Below, piece after piece: positions 1 to 6,960 of a stretch of DNA of 64,000 nucleotides. The translations under genes were made by a program, and so were the position numbers. Source of the DNA: CAZFLN01 sp964519905 (GTDB lineage Bacteria > Patescibacteriota > Microgenomatia > UBA1400 > UBA1396); NCBI GenBank assembly GCA_964519905.1, contig CAZFLN010000005.1, positions 1 through 64,000 of the forward strand. The letters are read 5' to 3'. The notes under the pieces were generated by a model. That model was not told the DNA's origin. It did no database searches and was given only the letters and a program-made list of their open reading frames with translations. Every line of letters begins with the position of its first letter. Position 1 is the first letter of the stretch.

Positions 1-49
1 ACGACCTACGGTTTACGATACCGCCGCTCTGCCACTGAGCTACGTCGGC
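1..49 (-). tRNA. tRNA-Thr (CGU), 3' part outside window
   Basis: Read on the minus strand, a 7-nt acceptor arm starts at 49, followed by a standard D arm with GCTCAGTGG and an anticodon arm with loop ATCGTAA, giving anticodon CGU (Thr, codon ACG). The anticodon stem pairs with one G-U. The sequence stops in the variable region at position 1, so the T arm and 3' acceptor strand are not in the window. Confidence 0.85.
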
Positions 50-82
50 GCTTGGCGCAAGAGCGCGCTGGCAAGACTTCGA

Positions 83-112
83 TTGTATCATTTCTTGGGT
101 CGATGTTATAAT
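83..112 (+). promoter_or_regulatory. Promoter for tRNA-Gln
   Basis: TTGTAT at 83-88 and TATAAT at 107-112 are separated by 18 nt, and TG precedes the -10 as in an extended -10 promoter. The predicted start near 119 leaves a short 5' extension before the tRNA at 163. Read from sequence; activity is inferred. Confidence 0.6.
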
Positions 113-162
113 GACCACCTGCTTGAGCTGTGTTTGAAACATGTACTCTCAAGTTGACAATT

Positions 163-236
163 TACCGGGTGGTGAAATGGCATCACAGAGGCCTTTGAAG
201 CCTTTATTCTAGGTTCGAATCCTAGCCCGGTAACCA
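163..236 (+). tRNA. tRNA-Gln (UUG)
   Basis: The acceptor strands TACCGGG and CCCGGTA pair perfectly. The anticodon stem GAGGC/GCCTT encloses loop CTTTGAA with anticodon UUG (Gln). The T loop TTCGAAT is standard, and the 3' CCA is encoded at 234-236 after discriminator A. Confidence 0.95.
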
Positions 237-255
237 AACTTTAGTGATTTTTTGT

Positions 256-783
256 TTATAGATGTAGATTTTTCTCAATCAAAACAAAGAGATAAAAATA
301 CGATTCATCGTGTTCATATCGCAATTCGAGATTCTCTGAGAGAACTCGATCAAAATTTTTAGCATGAACAAAATTTCTTGCATCACCTGGACGATAATAA
401 GATTCTCCACCTACTAAGTTAAAAAGGAGAATCAAGTTTTGTTGGAACTGAAATTCTGCTTGAGCGGTTTTGAAAGGCTCCGGGTTGATATTGGCGTAAA
501 GGTTAAATTTTGAGGCGATAGCGACTATTTTTTCTTGTCCAACATGAACAAGTACTGGGAAGAATTGTTCTTGGCTGTTAAAAGTTATTTGGTTTGTCGG
601 TTGTGATTTTTGTTCGTTGAGGAGAATGTTTTCATCTTTGTCGATCGTAATCCAGAGTTTTTTTGAAGGAAGTTTTTGTACAAGACTTGGAGACGAAAAA
701 AAGTATTTTTGAGAAAGAACTTTTATGTCCTGAAGAATATTTTTTTTTGTATTTTTTTGCTGCACAATTAAATTGTACAGCAA
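256..783 (-). CDS. Hypothetical protein, no recognised family
   Basis: Open frame of about 175 codons, AT-rich, predicted soluble, with many Asn, Gln, Phe and Lys residues. There is no ATG near the start; the frame opens at a TTG (781-783) that lies inside the U-run of the terminator of the upstream minus-strand gene, or at a GTG a few codons later. That makes the start doubtful. No signal peptide or membrane segment is clear, and I recognise no motif. It sits between tRNA-Gln and the LysM gene, with no obvious partner. It could be a decayed or fast-evolving gene. Confidence 0.45.
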   Translation of the reverse strand: MLYNLIVQQKNTKKNILQDIKVLSQKYFFSSPSLVQKLPSKKLWITIDKDENILLNEQKSQPTNQITFNSQEQFFPVLVHVGQEKIVAIASKFNLYANINPEPFKTAQAEFQFQQNLILLFNLVGGESYYRPGDARNFVHAKNFDRVLSENLELRYEHDESYFYLFVLIEKNLHL

Positions 784-821
784 AAAAGCGCCCGGGGTAC
801 TTTTTTTACCACGGGCGCTTT
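782..821 (-). terminator. Rho-independent terminator after the LysM gene
   Basis: A 10-bp stem AAAGCGCCCG (785-794) pairs with CGGGCGCTTT (812-821); the loop contains a second GGTA/TACC pairing. On the minus strand the hairpin is followed by a run of six U. It lies about 30 nt past the stop of the LysM gene, so it ends that transcript. Confidence 0.85.
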
Positions 822-850
822 GCGTTCAGTGAACGTTTTTATTTTCTGTT

Positions 851-1450
851 TTATTCTTCTTTTCCTTCAAGTTCTGCGGTTTCAGCGGTGGTGTCACCCT
901 TAGCTGCAGTTGGTTCAGTTGAAGGTGTGGCGGTTGGTTGAGAAGTATACTCACCAGCAGCACGGCCTCCCGCTGTTTGGCGAACCGCGACTTTTGGAAT
1001 CGTTAGTTCTTGACCAATAGTGAGATCGCTGTCTGGTGTTAGACCATTTTCAGTTTCGATATCGACGTAGTTAAATCCAGAACCATAGAAAGCTTGGGCG
1101 ATTTTCCAAGATGAGTCACCAGACTTTACGGTGTATTTGGCTGGGAGATTGACTGGGATCTGTTCACCGTTGTCATTTACTTCAACAACGACGCTGTCAC
1201 CTGCTGGGAGTTCTTCGACTTCAACAAGCTCAGTTTGAGTTTCAACGCCAGTTTCTTCTGCTGGTGCTTCTTGATTGTTTCTCCAATCGCGCCAGAAAGA
1301 CACGGCCAGCAGCAAAATGGTTCCGACAACAACCCCACCAAACACCATACTCATCGTGTTTTCAGTTGTTGGGTTTGGAGCTGTACTGTCAGTTTTCAAG
1401 ATATTTGGAACCGGGATGGTTGGTTTCTTTGAGTTATTTGGCGTAGCCAT
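851..1450 (-). CDS. Membrane-anchored LysM-domain protein
   Basis: 199 aa. A short polar N-terminus (about 1-32) is followed by one transmembrane segment (about 34-51), a Glu-rich linker, and a single LysM domain at about 105-153 (core KYTVKSGDSSWKIAQAFYG, ending LTIGQELTIPK). A Thr/Ala/Glu-rich tail follows. LysM domains bind N-acetylglucosamine polymers such as peptidoglycan, so the protein probably ties the membrane to the wall. The ATG at 1450 has an AGGGAG Shine-Dalgarno about 7 nt upstream. It has its own promoter (1498-1524) and terminator (782-821), so it looks monocistronic. No catalytic domain is visible. Confidence 0.85.
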   Translation of the reverse strand: MATPNNSKKPTIPVPNILKTDSTAPNPTTENTMSMVFGGVVVGTILLLAVSFWRDWRNNQEAPAEETGVETQTELVEVEELPAGDSVVVEVNDNGEQIPVNLPAKYTVKSGDSSWKIAQAFYGSGFNYVDIETENGLTPDSDLTIGQELTIPKVAVRQTAGGRAAGEYTSQPTATPSTEPTAAKGDTTAETAELEGKEE

Positions 1451-1497
1451 GGTTTCTCCCTACAAGAATGTTTTGTTTTCGAGGTAGTACTCTTCAC

Positions 1498-1524
1498 CCT
1501 ATAGCAGTGAATCTGAGGTGTCAA
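1498..1524 (-). promoter_or_regulatory. Promoter for the LysM gene
   Basis: On the minus strand TTGACA (1519-1524) is followed after 15 nt by TATAGG (1498-1503), preceded by TGC as in an extended -10. The transcript would have a leader of about 40 nt with an AGGGAG ribosome site. The rest of 1451-1699 shows no gene. Confidence 0.55.
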
Positions 1525-1674
1525 GAGAAGAGTTATAAATGCTGATAACTACGCTGAACTATTCAGAAAGAGAACATCTGTGTAGGACGGAGGAAATGGA
1601 GACTCTGATGATATGGGGGGTGTGCCAATGATATAAGTGGTGAGCCAAACTCTTCTTTTTTCTGTGAACGAACA

Positions 1675-1683
1675 TGATACAAT
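1675..1683 (+). promoter_or_regulatory. Extended -10 for tRNA-Asp
   Basis: TGATACAAT (1675-1683) is an extended -10 whose hexamer ends 16 nt before the tRNA-Asp gene. No convincing -35 is seen. Confidence 0.45.
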
Positions 1684-1699
1684 AGCCGTTCAGTTCACT

Positions 1700-1776
1700 G
1701 GTCGCGTGGTGTAGCTGGTTAACATACCTCTCTGTCACAGAGGAGATCGCCGGTTCGAGCCCGGTCGCGACCGCCA
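1700..1776 (+). tRNA. tRNA-Asp (GUC)
   Basis: The acceptor strands GGTCGCG and CGCGACC pair. The anticodon stem CCTCT/AGAGG encloses loop CTGTCAC with anticodon GUC (Asp). The T arm is GCCGG TTCGAGC CCGGT, and the 3' CCA is encoded (1774-1776). Confidence 0.95.
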
Positions 1777-1789
1777 TCTTTCGTTTGTT

Positions 1790-1814
1790 TGAAGGTTCGA
1801 CCCTTAGGCCTATA
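1790..1814 (+). repeat. Left inverted repeat flanking lemA
   Basis: 25 nt whose reverse complement recurs at 2483-2507 with two mismatches. It starts 14 nt after tRNA-Asp and ends with the core TTAGGCCTATA. The same core bounds the element at 24296-24517, although the outer half of the arm differs there. Confidence 0.8.
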
Positions 1815-1850
1815 ACTCTCAGCCCACTTTTCTCAACCCAAAAAATGCCG

Positions 1851-1856
1851 TATACT
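1851..1856 (+). promoter_or_regulatory. -10 hexamer for lemA
   Basis: TATACT 29 nt before the lemA ATG, inside the repeat-bounded segment. No good -35 is seen. lemA therefore has a short leader with a strong Shine-Dalgarno, unlike the leaderless pattern of many other genes here. Confidence 0.5.
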
Positions 1857-1885
1857 GTACGAGCAAATCCGAAAAGGAGATATTT

Positions 1886-2470
1886 ATGAACCCAATGTTT
1901 ATCGCTCTCATCGCTGTTTTACTGGTTGGCGGCTACGTCATGACTGTGTATAACGCTTTGCAAACTTTGCTCACACAGATTGAAGCCTCTGTCCAAGAGA
2001 TTGGAAACCAACTCAAGCGTCAAGCGAGTTTAATTCCGAACTTAGAAGCCTCAGTGAAGAGCTTCATGAAGCAAGAAAAAGATGTTTTCCAGATGTTGAC
2101 CGATGCTCGTAAGAGTGTGGCAGCTGCATCACCAACTGACATGGAATCAGTCGAAGCCGCTCAGCAACAACTGAATGCTTTGCTGCCAAAGTTGCAGGTT
2201 GCAGTCGAAGATAATCCAGAGCTGAAGAGTAATGAAACCGTCCAGCAATTCATGAATGAACTGCGTGATACGGCTGATAAGCTCATGTATGCTCGTCGAG
2301 CCGTGATCGATCTGACCCAAAATTATAATCAGAAATTGGTGACCTTCCCGTCAAACTTGGTTGCCATGGTCTTTAGTTTCCAAAAACAGGCTGGAATTGC
2401 CACTCCTTTGACTGGATCTCATGTTGAAGTTAGCCAGAGCGAAACCGAAGATGTGAAGGTAAATCTGTAA
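1886..2470 (+). CDS. lemA: LemA family membrane protein
   Basis: 194 aa. One N-terminal transmembrane segment (about 3-22) is followed by a long helical domain with the family core QLKRQASLIPNLEASVKSF, as in other LemA proteins. LemA is anchored by its N-terminus and its molecular role is not settled; in many bacteria it stands next to HtpX, as it does here. ATG at 1886 is preceded by AAAAGGAGA at good spacing. The gene with its promoter is the only content between two 25-bp inverted repeats (1790-1814, 2483-2507), so it may have moved or been captured as a unit. Confidence 0.93.
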   Translation: MNPMFIALIAVLLVGGYVMTVYNALQTLLTQIEASVQEIGNQLKRQASLIPNLEASVKSFMKQEKDVFQMLTDARKSVAAASPTDMESVEAAQQQLNALLPKLQVAVEDNPELKSNETVQQFMNELRDTADKLMYARRAVIDLTQNYNQKLVTFPSNLVAMVFSFQKQAGIATPLTGSHVEVSQSETEDVKVNL

Positions 2471-2482
2471 GACTTATAAATA

Positions 2483-2507
2483 TATAGGCCTAAAGGTCAA
2501 ACCTTCA
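2483..2507 (-). repeat. Right inverted repeat flanking lemA
   Basis: Inverted copy of 1790-1814 with 23 of 25 positions matching. It begins 12 nt after the lemA stop and ends 1 nt before the proposed htpX start. Its AAAGGT may serve as the htpX ribosome site. Confidence 0.8.
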
Positions 2508-2508
2508 C

Positions 2509-3405
2509 TTGTCACAGATGTACTCCGCAATCGCCAGCAACAAACGCACTACCTGGATTATTACCGGACTCTTTACCGCGTTTCTTGCGCTCGTAATCTG
2601 GGTTTTTAGCCAGATAATGGGGTATGGTTTAGAAACGGTTGGGTTTGCTCTCATCTTTGCCGGTGTAGGAAGTTTTACCAGCTACTGGTTCTCGGATAAG
2701 ATTATTTTGGGAATGAGTGGCGCGCGCCCGGCAGATCGGCAGCGCGACTTTCATTTCTACACGGTCACAGAGAATTTAGCCATGGGCGCGCGCCTCCCAA
2801 TGCCGAAGTTGTACGTTATCGAAGACACGGCAATGAATGCATTTGCCACAGGACGAGATCCTAAGCACGCGGTGGTGTGCGCCACGACTGGTTTGCTCGC
2901 CAAACTTGATCGCAGCGAACTCGAAGGCGTCGTGGCGCATGAACTTGCGCATATTCAAAACTACGATATTCGTCTGCTGTCTGTGGTGTCGGTGATGGTT
3001 GGCCTGCTGGTGCTGCTTTCAGACTGGTTCCTCCGTTTAGGAGGTTTGGGTGGAAAAAATAGCGACGACAACAAAGCTGGTGCCTTCCTGTTTATTGCTG
3101 GAGTAGCCCTGGCCTTACTCTCACCAATTATTGCTCAACTTATTAAACTTGCGGTTTCTAGAAACAGAGAGTATCTGGCTGATGCATCAGCTGCCAAAAT
3201 GACTCGCTACCCACAAGGGTTGGCGAATGCTCTCCGGAAGCTCACCTCAGACAAAGAACCGCTCGAAGCCGCGAACAAAGCGACAGCGCACATGTACATT
3301 GTGAATCCTCTCAAGAATCATCATGACGCCATTGGTTGGTTTTCTGGCATGTTCCAGACTCATCCGCCAATTCAAGAACGGATCGCTCGCTTGGAAAAGA
3401 TGTAG
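2509..3405 (+). CDS. htpX: Protease HtpX (M48 zinc metalloprotease)
   Basis: 298 aa integral membrane protease that degrades misfolded membrane proteins. Two N-terminal transmembrane segments (about 15-55) precede the zinc site HELAH (about residues 144-148); two more hydrophobic segments follow at about 160-175 and 190-215. The third ligand is Glu in NREYLADASA (about residue 221). I chose TTG at 2509 because it gives MSQMYSAIASNKRTTW, which fits the usual spacing of HtpX N-termini, and because AAAGGT in the flanking repeat lies 10 nt upstream. ATG at 2518 is the alternative. It follows lemA, its usual partner. Confidence 0.93.
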   Translation: MSQMYSAIASNKRTTWIITGLFTAFLALVIWVFSQIMGYGLETVGFALIFAGVGSFTSYWFSDKIILGMSGARPADRQRDFHFYTVTENLAMGARLPMPKLYVIEDTAMNAFATGRDPKHAVVCATTGLLAKLDRSELEGVVAHELAHIQNYDIRLLSVVSVMVGLLVLLSDWFLRLGGLGGKNSDDNKAGAFLFIAGVALALLSPIIAQLIKLAVSRNREYLADASAAKMTRYPQGLANALRKLTSDKEPLEAANKATAHMYIVNPLKNHHDAIGWFSGMFQTHPPIQERIARLEKM

Positions 3406-3419
3406 GCGAGTGGTATACT
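3392..3419 (+). promoter_or_regulatory. Promoter inside the end of htpX
   Basis: TTGGAA (3392-3397) and TATACT (3414-3419) with 16-nt spacing. The -10 ends 8 nt before the ATG at 3428, so the RNA would start at or next to that codon. The -35 lies within the last htpX codons. Confidence 0.6.
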
Positions 3420-3427
3420 CACCGTTC

Positions 3428-3520
3428 ATGAGTTTTGCACCCGCATACACCATTCAGTACAGTATTACCGTCAATTGTGTCGGTTTTATTCTTCGTGGCT
3501 CTGGGGTGTTTGATTCATAA
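3428..3520 (+). CDS. Putative leaderless leader peptide (30 aa)
   Basis: ATG at 3428 opens a 30-codon frame ending in TAA at 3518-3520, placed exactly at the start of a predicted transcript and upstream of a terminator (3548-3571). The peptide starts MSFAPAYTIQYS and ends RGSGVFDS. It has no run of one regulatory amino acid. Its last codons form the 5' arm of an alternative hairpin that would sequester the terminator's left arm. I read it as a leader ORF coupling translation to termination before the gene at 3589. It could instead be an independent small protein or a small RNA. Confidence 0.5.
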   Translation: MSFAPAYTIQYSITVNCVGFILRGSGVFDS

Positions 3521-3577
3521 AGTTTTACAAAACAAAAAGAAATCAACACCCCTCCACAAGAGGGGTTTTTTGTTGAT
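3503..3577 (+). promoter_or_regulatory. Attenuator-like antiterminator/terminator pair
   Basis: GGGGTGTTTGATT (3503-3515) can pair with AATCAACACCCC (3541-3552) in 12 bp with one bulged U. The second strand contains the left arm of the terminator at 3548-3571, so the two hairpins exclude each other. The first strand overlaps the last codons of the 30-aa ORF, so a ribosome there would favour termination. Pairing is read from sequence; regulation is inferred. Confidence 0.55.
3548..3571 (+). terminator. Rho-independent terminator before 3589
   Basis: The stem ACCCCTC (3548-3554) / GAGGGGT (3560-3566) has a 5-nt loop and is followed by a U-run to 3571. The pairing can extend beyond the U-run (ATCAAC with GTTGAT at 3572-3577). 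It ends 17 nt before the next start codon. Confidence 0.8.
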
Positions 3578-3588
3578 GAAAGGAAGTT

Positions 3589-4056
3589 GTGGGAAGTAAA
3601 GAGGTTGAGGTTCAACCAAAACCAGTCAGTGATCAAAAGGATTGTTTGATCGTTGGCCTGGAGAGTATTTTGCATCATCTTATAAGTCAGAAATCTGGAT
3701 TAAACGTGACGGTTGATGTGAAGTATCTCTCGTTCCCGAAAGTTCCATACGTGCTTTCATTTTCTGAAGACAACCCTGCCACAGCTGTGGCAGTTCCGCT
3801 GCCGGACTGTAAAACTGGTATTTTGGTTGTGAACCGATTCAAAAAAAACTTTCCTGTGAATGGGAAAGTTCCTCTGCAGATCCTTTCGTTGGAAGATATG
3901 AATTCAGTTCCGCTGAGCGATGGGGTTCCACACGTATCTAATCGGCTTGCAGAGTTGCAAAAGATTTTTTTGAGCGTTTTGCATTCCGGCGAACATATTA
4001 GTGGAAAACTTCAAACCAGTGTTGGAGTGCAATTGTATTTCGGGGAAGTTCGGTGA
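3589..4056 (+). CDS. Hypothetical protein downstream of attenuator
   Basis: 155 aa, predicted soluble, no recognised family. The mixed alpha/beta-looking sequence has a hydrophobic core around 20-75 and Pro-rich stretches (VPLPDCK). GTG at 3589 follows AAAGGAAG with short spacing. The terminator and competing hairpin just upstream suggest that its expression is conditional. It ends 9 nt before the interrupted gene at 4066 and probably shares a transcript with it. I assign no function. Confidence 0.55.
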   Translation: MGSKEVEVQPKPVSDQKDCLIVGLESILHHLISQKSGLNVTVDVKYLSFPKVPYVLSFSEDNPATAVAVPLPDCKTGILVVNRFKKNFPVNGKVPLQILSLEDMNSVPLSDGVPHVSNRLAELQKIFLSVLHSGEHISGKLQTSVGVQLYFGEVR

Positions 4057-4065
4057 GGATTTTCT

Positions 4066-4554
4066 ATGCCAGGAGAATTTCAAAAGAGCTTGCTCCCAGA
4101 ACAGAAGGCGATTGCGCTGATTCCTGTTCGCGCACCGTACAGTACCCAGAGTGCTTCGGCGTTTCGTCCGGATTCGTTGAGTGATGTTTAACGATCTTTC
4201 AATTGCCTGGGCACCAGTTGGCTGAATGATTCTCCTGTGTTTGCTATCGCCATTTTTTCAGACACGTTGAGGACCCTTTCTCTCTACCTTGGTGACGGAC
4301 ATCATCGCCGGAGGTTGGCACCCAAGTATCGGCTGACTTTTTTGCCAAGCGAGATTACTTCTTTGCAACGGTATGCGGCGTTTTATGGAATTTCTGTCGA
4401 TCAAGCCAAGCAAGAAATAGAGTGCTGTGCTGCGGATGTTATTCAGTCCTATCAGTATATTCATGAGGCACCTCCCGGGTTTCCGCTCCCGATAGACTTA
4501 GAATTGGTCCAGGATATTAAGCAACAGCTGCCAGAAATTTTTGAAATTCGATAG
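4066..4554 (+). pseudogene. Interrupted hypothetical gene (in-frame TAA)
   Basis: ATG at 4066 opens 41 codons ending in TAA at 4189-4191. The same frame stays open from there to 4554, through 15 linking codons and a further 105-codon stretch with plausible protein sequence (LPSEITSLQRYAAFYGISV and a charged C-terminus). The simplest reading is one gene of about 160 codons broken by a nonsense mutation. Otherwise these are two small genes, the second starting at GTG 4237 without a ribosome site. No family recognised. Confidence 0.5.
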
Positions 4555-4639
4555 ACAAAACTCGTATAAATATATATAAATATATCAAAAAACATCAAAT
4601 ATTGACTGATACAGACAATAATTTTGATTGACATCTGAT

Positions 4640-4687
4640 TTAGCACTCAATTCTTGCAATTGCCAATTTCTTGTGGCAAACTATACA
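4640..4687 (+). promoter_or_regulatory. clpB promoter region with possible operator
   Basis: TTGCCA (4660-4665) and TATACA (4682-4687) with 16-nt spacing. TTGCCA and TGGCAA (4674-4679) form an inverted repeat across the spacer. TTAGCACTC at 4640-4648 equals the left half of a CIRCE (HrcA) operator, but the right half GAGTGCTAA is absent. Upstream 4560-4640 is very AT-rich. Confidence 0.4.
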
Positions 4688-4720
4688 TAATTGTTTTGAA
4701 ATTCCGACGAAGGAGTGACG

Positions 4721-6874
4721 ATGCAAATGAATCCAATGCAAGAAAAAATCTCGCTGTCCGACTTTACAACAGATCTGACTGAGTTGGCTCGGGAAGGAAA
4801 ACTCGACCCAGTGATTGGTCGAGAAACAGAGATTCGCCGGGTGATTCAAGTTCTTTCTCGGCGAACCAAGAATAATCCAGTGCTCGTTGGAGAGCCTGGG
4901 GTAGGAAAAACAGCCGTTGCAGAAGGCCTGGCACAGCGAATCGTTCACGACGATGTTCCGAACTCACTGCGTGGGAAACAGATTCTGGTGCTCGAGATGG
5001 CTTCGGTTTTGGCTGGTGCTCAATTTCGAGGGCAGTTTGAGGATCGTCTTAAAAAGATTATAGAAGAAGTAATAGCCTCGGAAGGCAATATTATTTTGTT
5101 TATTGATGAGCTGCACACGATTGTCGGAGCTGGTAAGGCTGAGGGAGCGGTTGATGCGGGCAATATGCTCAAGCCAGCCCTGGCTCGTGGACAGTTGCGT
5201 TTGATTGGGTCAACCACGCTGAATGAGTATCGTCAGTATATTGAAAAGGACTCAGCTTTGGAGCGACGCTTCCAGCCGGTTTTTGTGGAAGCGCCTTCCG
5301 TGATCGATACCATTTCTATTTTACGTGGTTTGAAGGAGCGGTATGAACTCCATCATGGAGTGCGGATTACGGATGGAGCGCTGGTTTCCGCTGCTGAGCT
5401 GTCTGACCGCTATATACCAGCGCGCCATTTGCCAGACAAGGCCATCGACCTGGTAGACGAAGCTGCTTCTTCCCTCAAGATTGAGACCGAGTCACAACCT
5501 GCCGTGATTGACACTCTGCTGCGTCGACAGACACAGTTGCAGATTGAAGAAAAAGCCTTGGCCAAGGAGCGAGATGAGGATTCTGCCGACCGTCGTGAGC
5601 AAATTACCAACGAACTGGGTACTCTTTCCACCGAACTTAAAGAGTTACAGTCCCGCTGGGAACGACAGCGTGATCTTCTGCAAAAGGTTCAGTCCAGTCG
5701 CACCAAGCTCGAAGAACTCCGCGCTCAGCTTGAACGCGCGGAGCGAGAAGTGCAGCTTGAGCAGGCTGCCGAAATCAAGTACGGCAAGATTCCCAAGTTG
5801 CAGGAAGAAATGGAGTCAGCACTGCGAGAGTGGAATGCTATCCCGGAAGCTGATCGCTTGCTCAAGGAAGAAGTGTCAGAAGAAGACGTGGCCGCGGTGG
5901 TGGCTCGTTGGACCGGTGTTCCGGTGACACAGTTGGTGAAGTCAGAGTCTGACAAGCTCAAGAATTTAGAGTCTGAGCTGGCTCAGAGAGTGGTTGGACA
6001 AGACGAAGCGCTCAAAGCGGTGGCAAATGCGGTTCGTCGGGCTAGAGTGGGACTGAATGAAGGAACGAAACCACTTGCAGTATTTCTGTTTTTGGGACCA
6101 ACGGGTGTTGGAAAAACCGAGACGGCCAAAGCATTAGCGCATGAGTTGTTTGGTGATGAACGAAGCATGATTCGTCTTGATATGAGTGAGTACAGTCAAG
6201 CACATTCCGTGTCGCGACTGATTGGTGCGCCTCCTGGATATGTTGGGTACGAATCTGGCGGACAATTGACAGAAGCGGTGCGACGCCGACCATACAGTGT
6301 TATTTTGTTGGACGAAATGGAAAAGGCTGATACCCAAATTTTCAATACGTTCTTGCAGGTGTTTGACGACGGACGTTTAACCGACGGCCAAGGCCGGACA
6401 GTTGATTTTACGAACACCGTGATTATTATGACCTCGAATGTTGGCTCGGATTTGTTGCTTGATGCGGCGCAACAGGGAGAGAAACCAGATCCTGCAACTT
6501 TACAAGACTCAGTCTGGGAGCGGTTGCGCGGAAGTTTCCGTCCAGAGTTTTTGAACCGCATAGACCAAATTATTCTCTATGAACCTTTGACGCAGCAGCA
6601 ACTCGAGCACATTGTGGCACTTCAGTTGAGTGAAGTGGAGAAATTGTTGCAGCAAAAAGACGTTCGTTTAGAGATTACACCGGCCGCCAAAACTTGGCTG
6701 GCGGAACATGGGTATGATCCCGCCTTTGGCGCTCGGCCGTTGCTCCGACTTATCCAGAGTGAGATTATTGATCCCGTGGCGTTGTTGATACTTGACCGTC
6801 AAGATGATGCGGTTTTAGAAGTCCAGATCGATGCAATGGACAGTGGATTGCAGGTGATCAGAAAGTACCTGTGA
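4721..6874 (+). CDS. clpB: ClpB-type disaggregase lacking the N-domain
   Basis: About 717 aa hexameric AAA+ unfoldase that extracts polypeptides from aggregates with DnaK. Two nucleotide-binding modules are present: Walker A GEPGVGKTA with Walker B LFIDELH in the first, and GPTGVGKTE with ILLDEME in the second. A coiled-coil middle domain (about 275-385) of ClpB type separates them. There is no ClpP-binding loop of the IGL/F type, so ClpB fits better than ClpC or ClpA. The protein starts directly at the first AAA module, so the roughly 140-residue Clp N-domain is missing. ATG at 4721 is served by AAGGAG; the GTG at 4715 would overlap that motif. Confidence 0.9.
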   Translation: MQMNPMQEKISLSDFTTDLTELAREGKLDPVIGRETEIRRVIQVLSRRTKNNPVLVGEPGVGKTAVAEGLAQRIVHDDVPNSLRGKQILVLEMASVLAGAQFRGQFEDRLKKIIEEVIASEGNIILFIDELHTIVGAGKAEGAVDAGNMLKPALARGQLRLIGSTTLNEYRQYIEKDSALERRFQPVFVEAPSVIDTISILRGLKERYELHHGVRITDGALVSAAELSDRYIPARHLPDKAIDLVDEAASSLKIETESQPAVIDTLLRRQTQLQIEEKALAKERDEDSADRREQITNELGTLSTELKELQSRWERQRDLLQKVQSSRTKLEELRAQLERAEREVQLEQAAEIKYGKIPKLQEEMESALREWNAIPEADRLLKEEVSEEDVAAVVARWTGVPVTQLVKSESDKLKNLESELAQRVVGQDEALKAVANAVRRARVGLNEGTKPLAVFLFLGPTGVGKTETAKALAHELFGDERSMIRLDMSEYSQAHSVSRLIGAPPGYVGYESGGQLTEAVRRRPYSVILLDEMEKADTQIFNTFLQVFDDGRLTDGQGRTVDFTNTVIIMTSNVGSDLLLDAAQQGEKPDPATLQDSVWERLRGSFRPEFLNRIDQIILYEPLTQQQLEHIVALQLSEVEKLLQQKDVRLEITPAAKTWLAEHGYDPAFGARPLLRLIQSEIIDPVALLILDRQDDAVLEVQIDAMDSGLQVIRKYL

Positions 6875-6914
6875 AAAAACGCTTAGACATTAAAGAGAAT
6901 TATTTCGACAGGAA

Positions 6915-6923
6915 TGATATAAT
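6915..6923 (+). promoter_or_regulatory. Extended -10 for nucleoside hydrolase operon
   Basis: TGATATAAT (6915-6923), a near-perfect extended -10, 37 nt before the ATG at 6961. CTATA/TATAG at about 6938-6952 could form a small hairpin just before the start codon. No Shine-Dalgarno is visible. Confidence 0.55.
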
Positions 6924-6960
6924 CCTATAAATTTTTCTATAGTTAATTATAGAAACAGAT

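Noticed and set aside
191..200. AGGCCT match inside tRNA-Gln as another copy of the repeat core
   Set aside because: It is part of the anticodon arm and lacks the TATA and TTA flanks of the core.
663..941. Plus-strand 92-codon ORF
   Set aside because: It lies antisense to the unknown gene and the LysM gene and crosses the terminator hairpin; a shadow frame.
4237..4554. Separate 105-codon gene starting at GTG 4237
   Set aside because: It has no ribosome site, and the same frame is open back through TAA 4189 to ATG 4066, so an interrupted single gene is the simpler reading.
4640..4665. CIRCE (HrcA) operator upstream of clpB
   Set aside because: Only the left half TTAGCACTC is present; the inverted right half at the fixed 9-nt spacing is missing.
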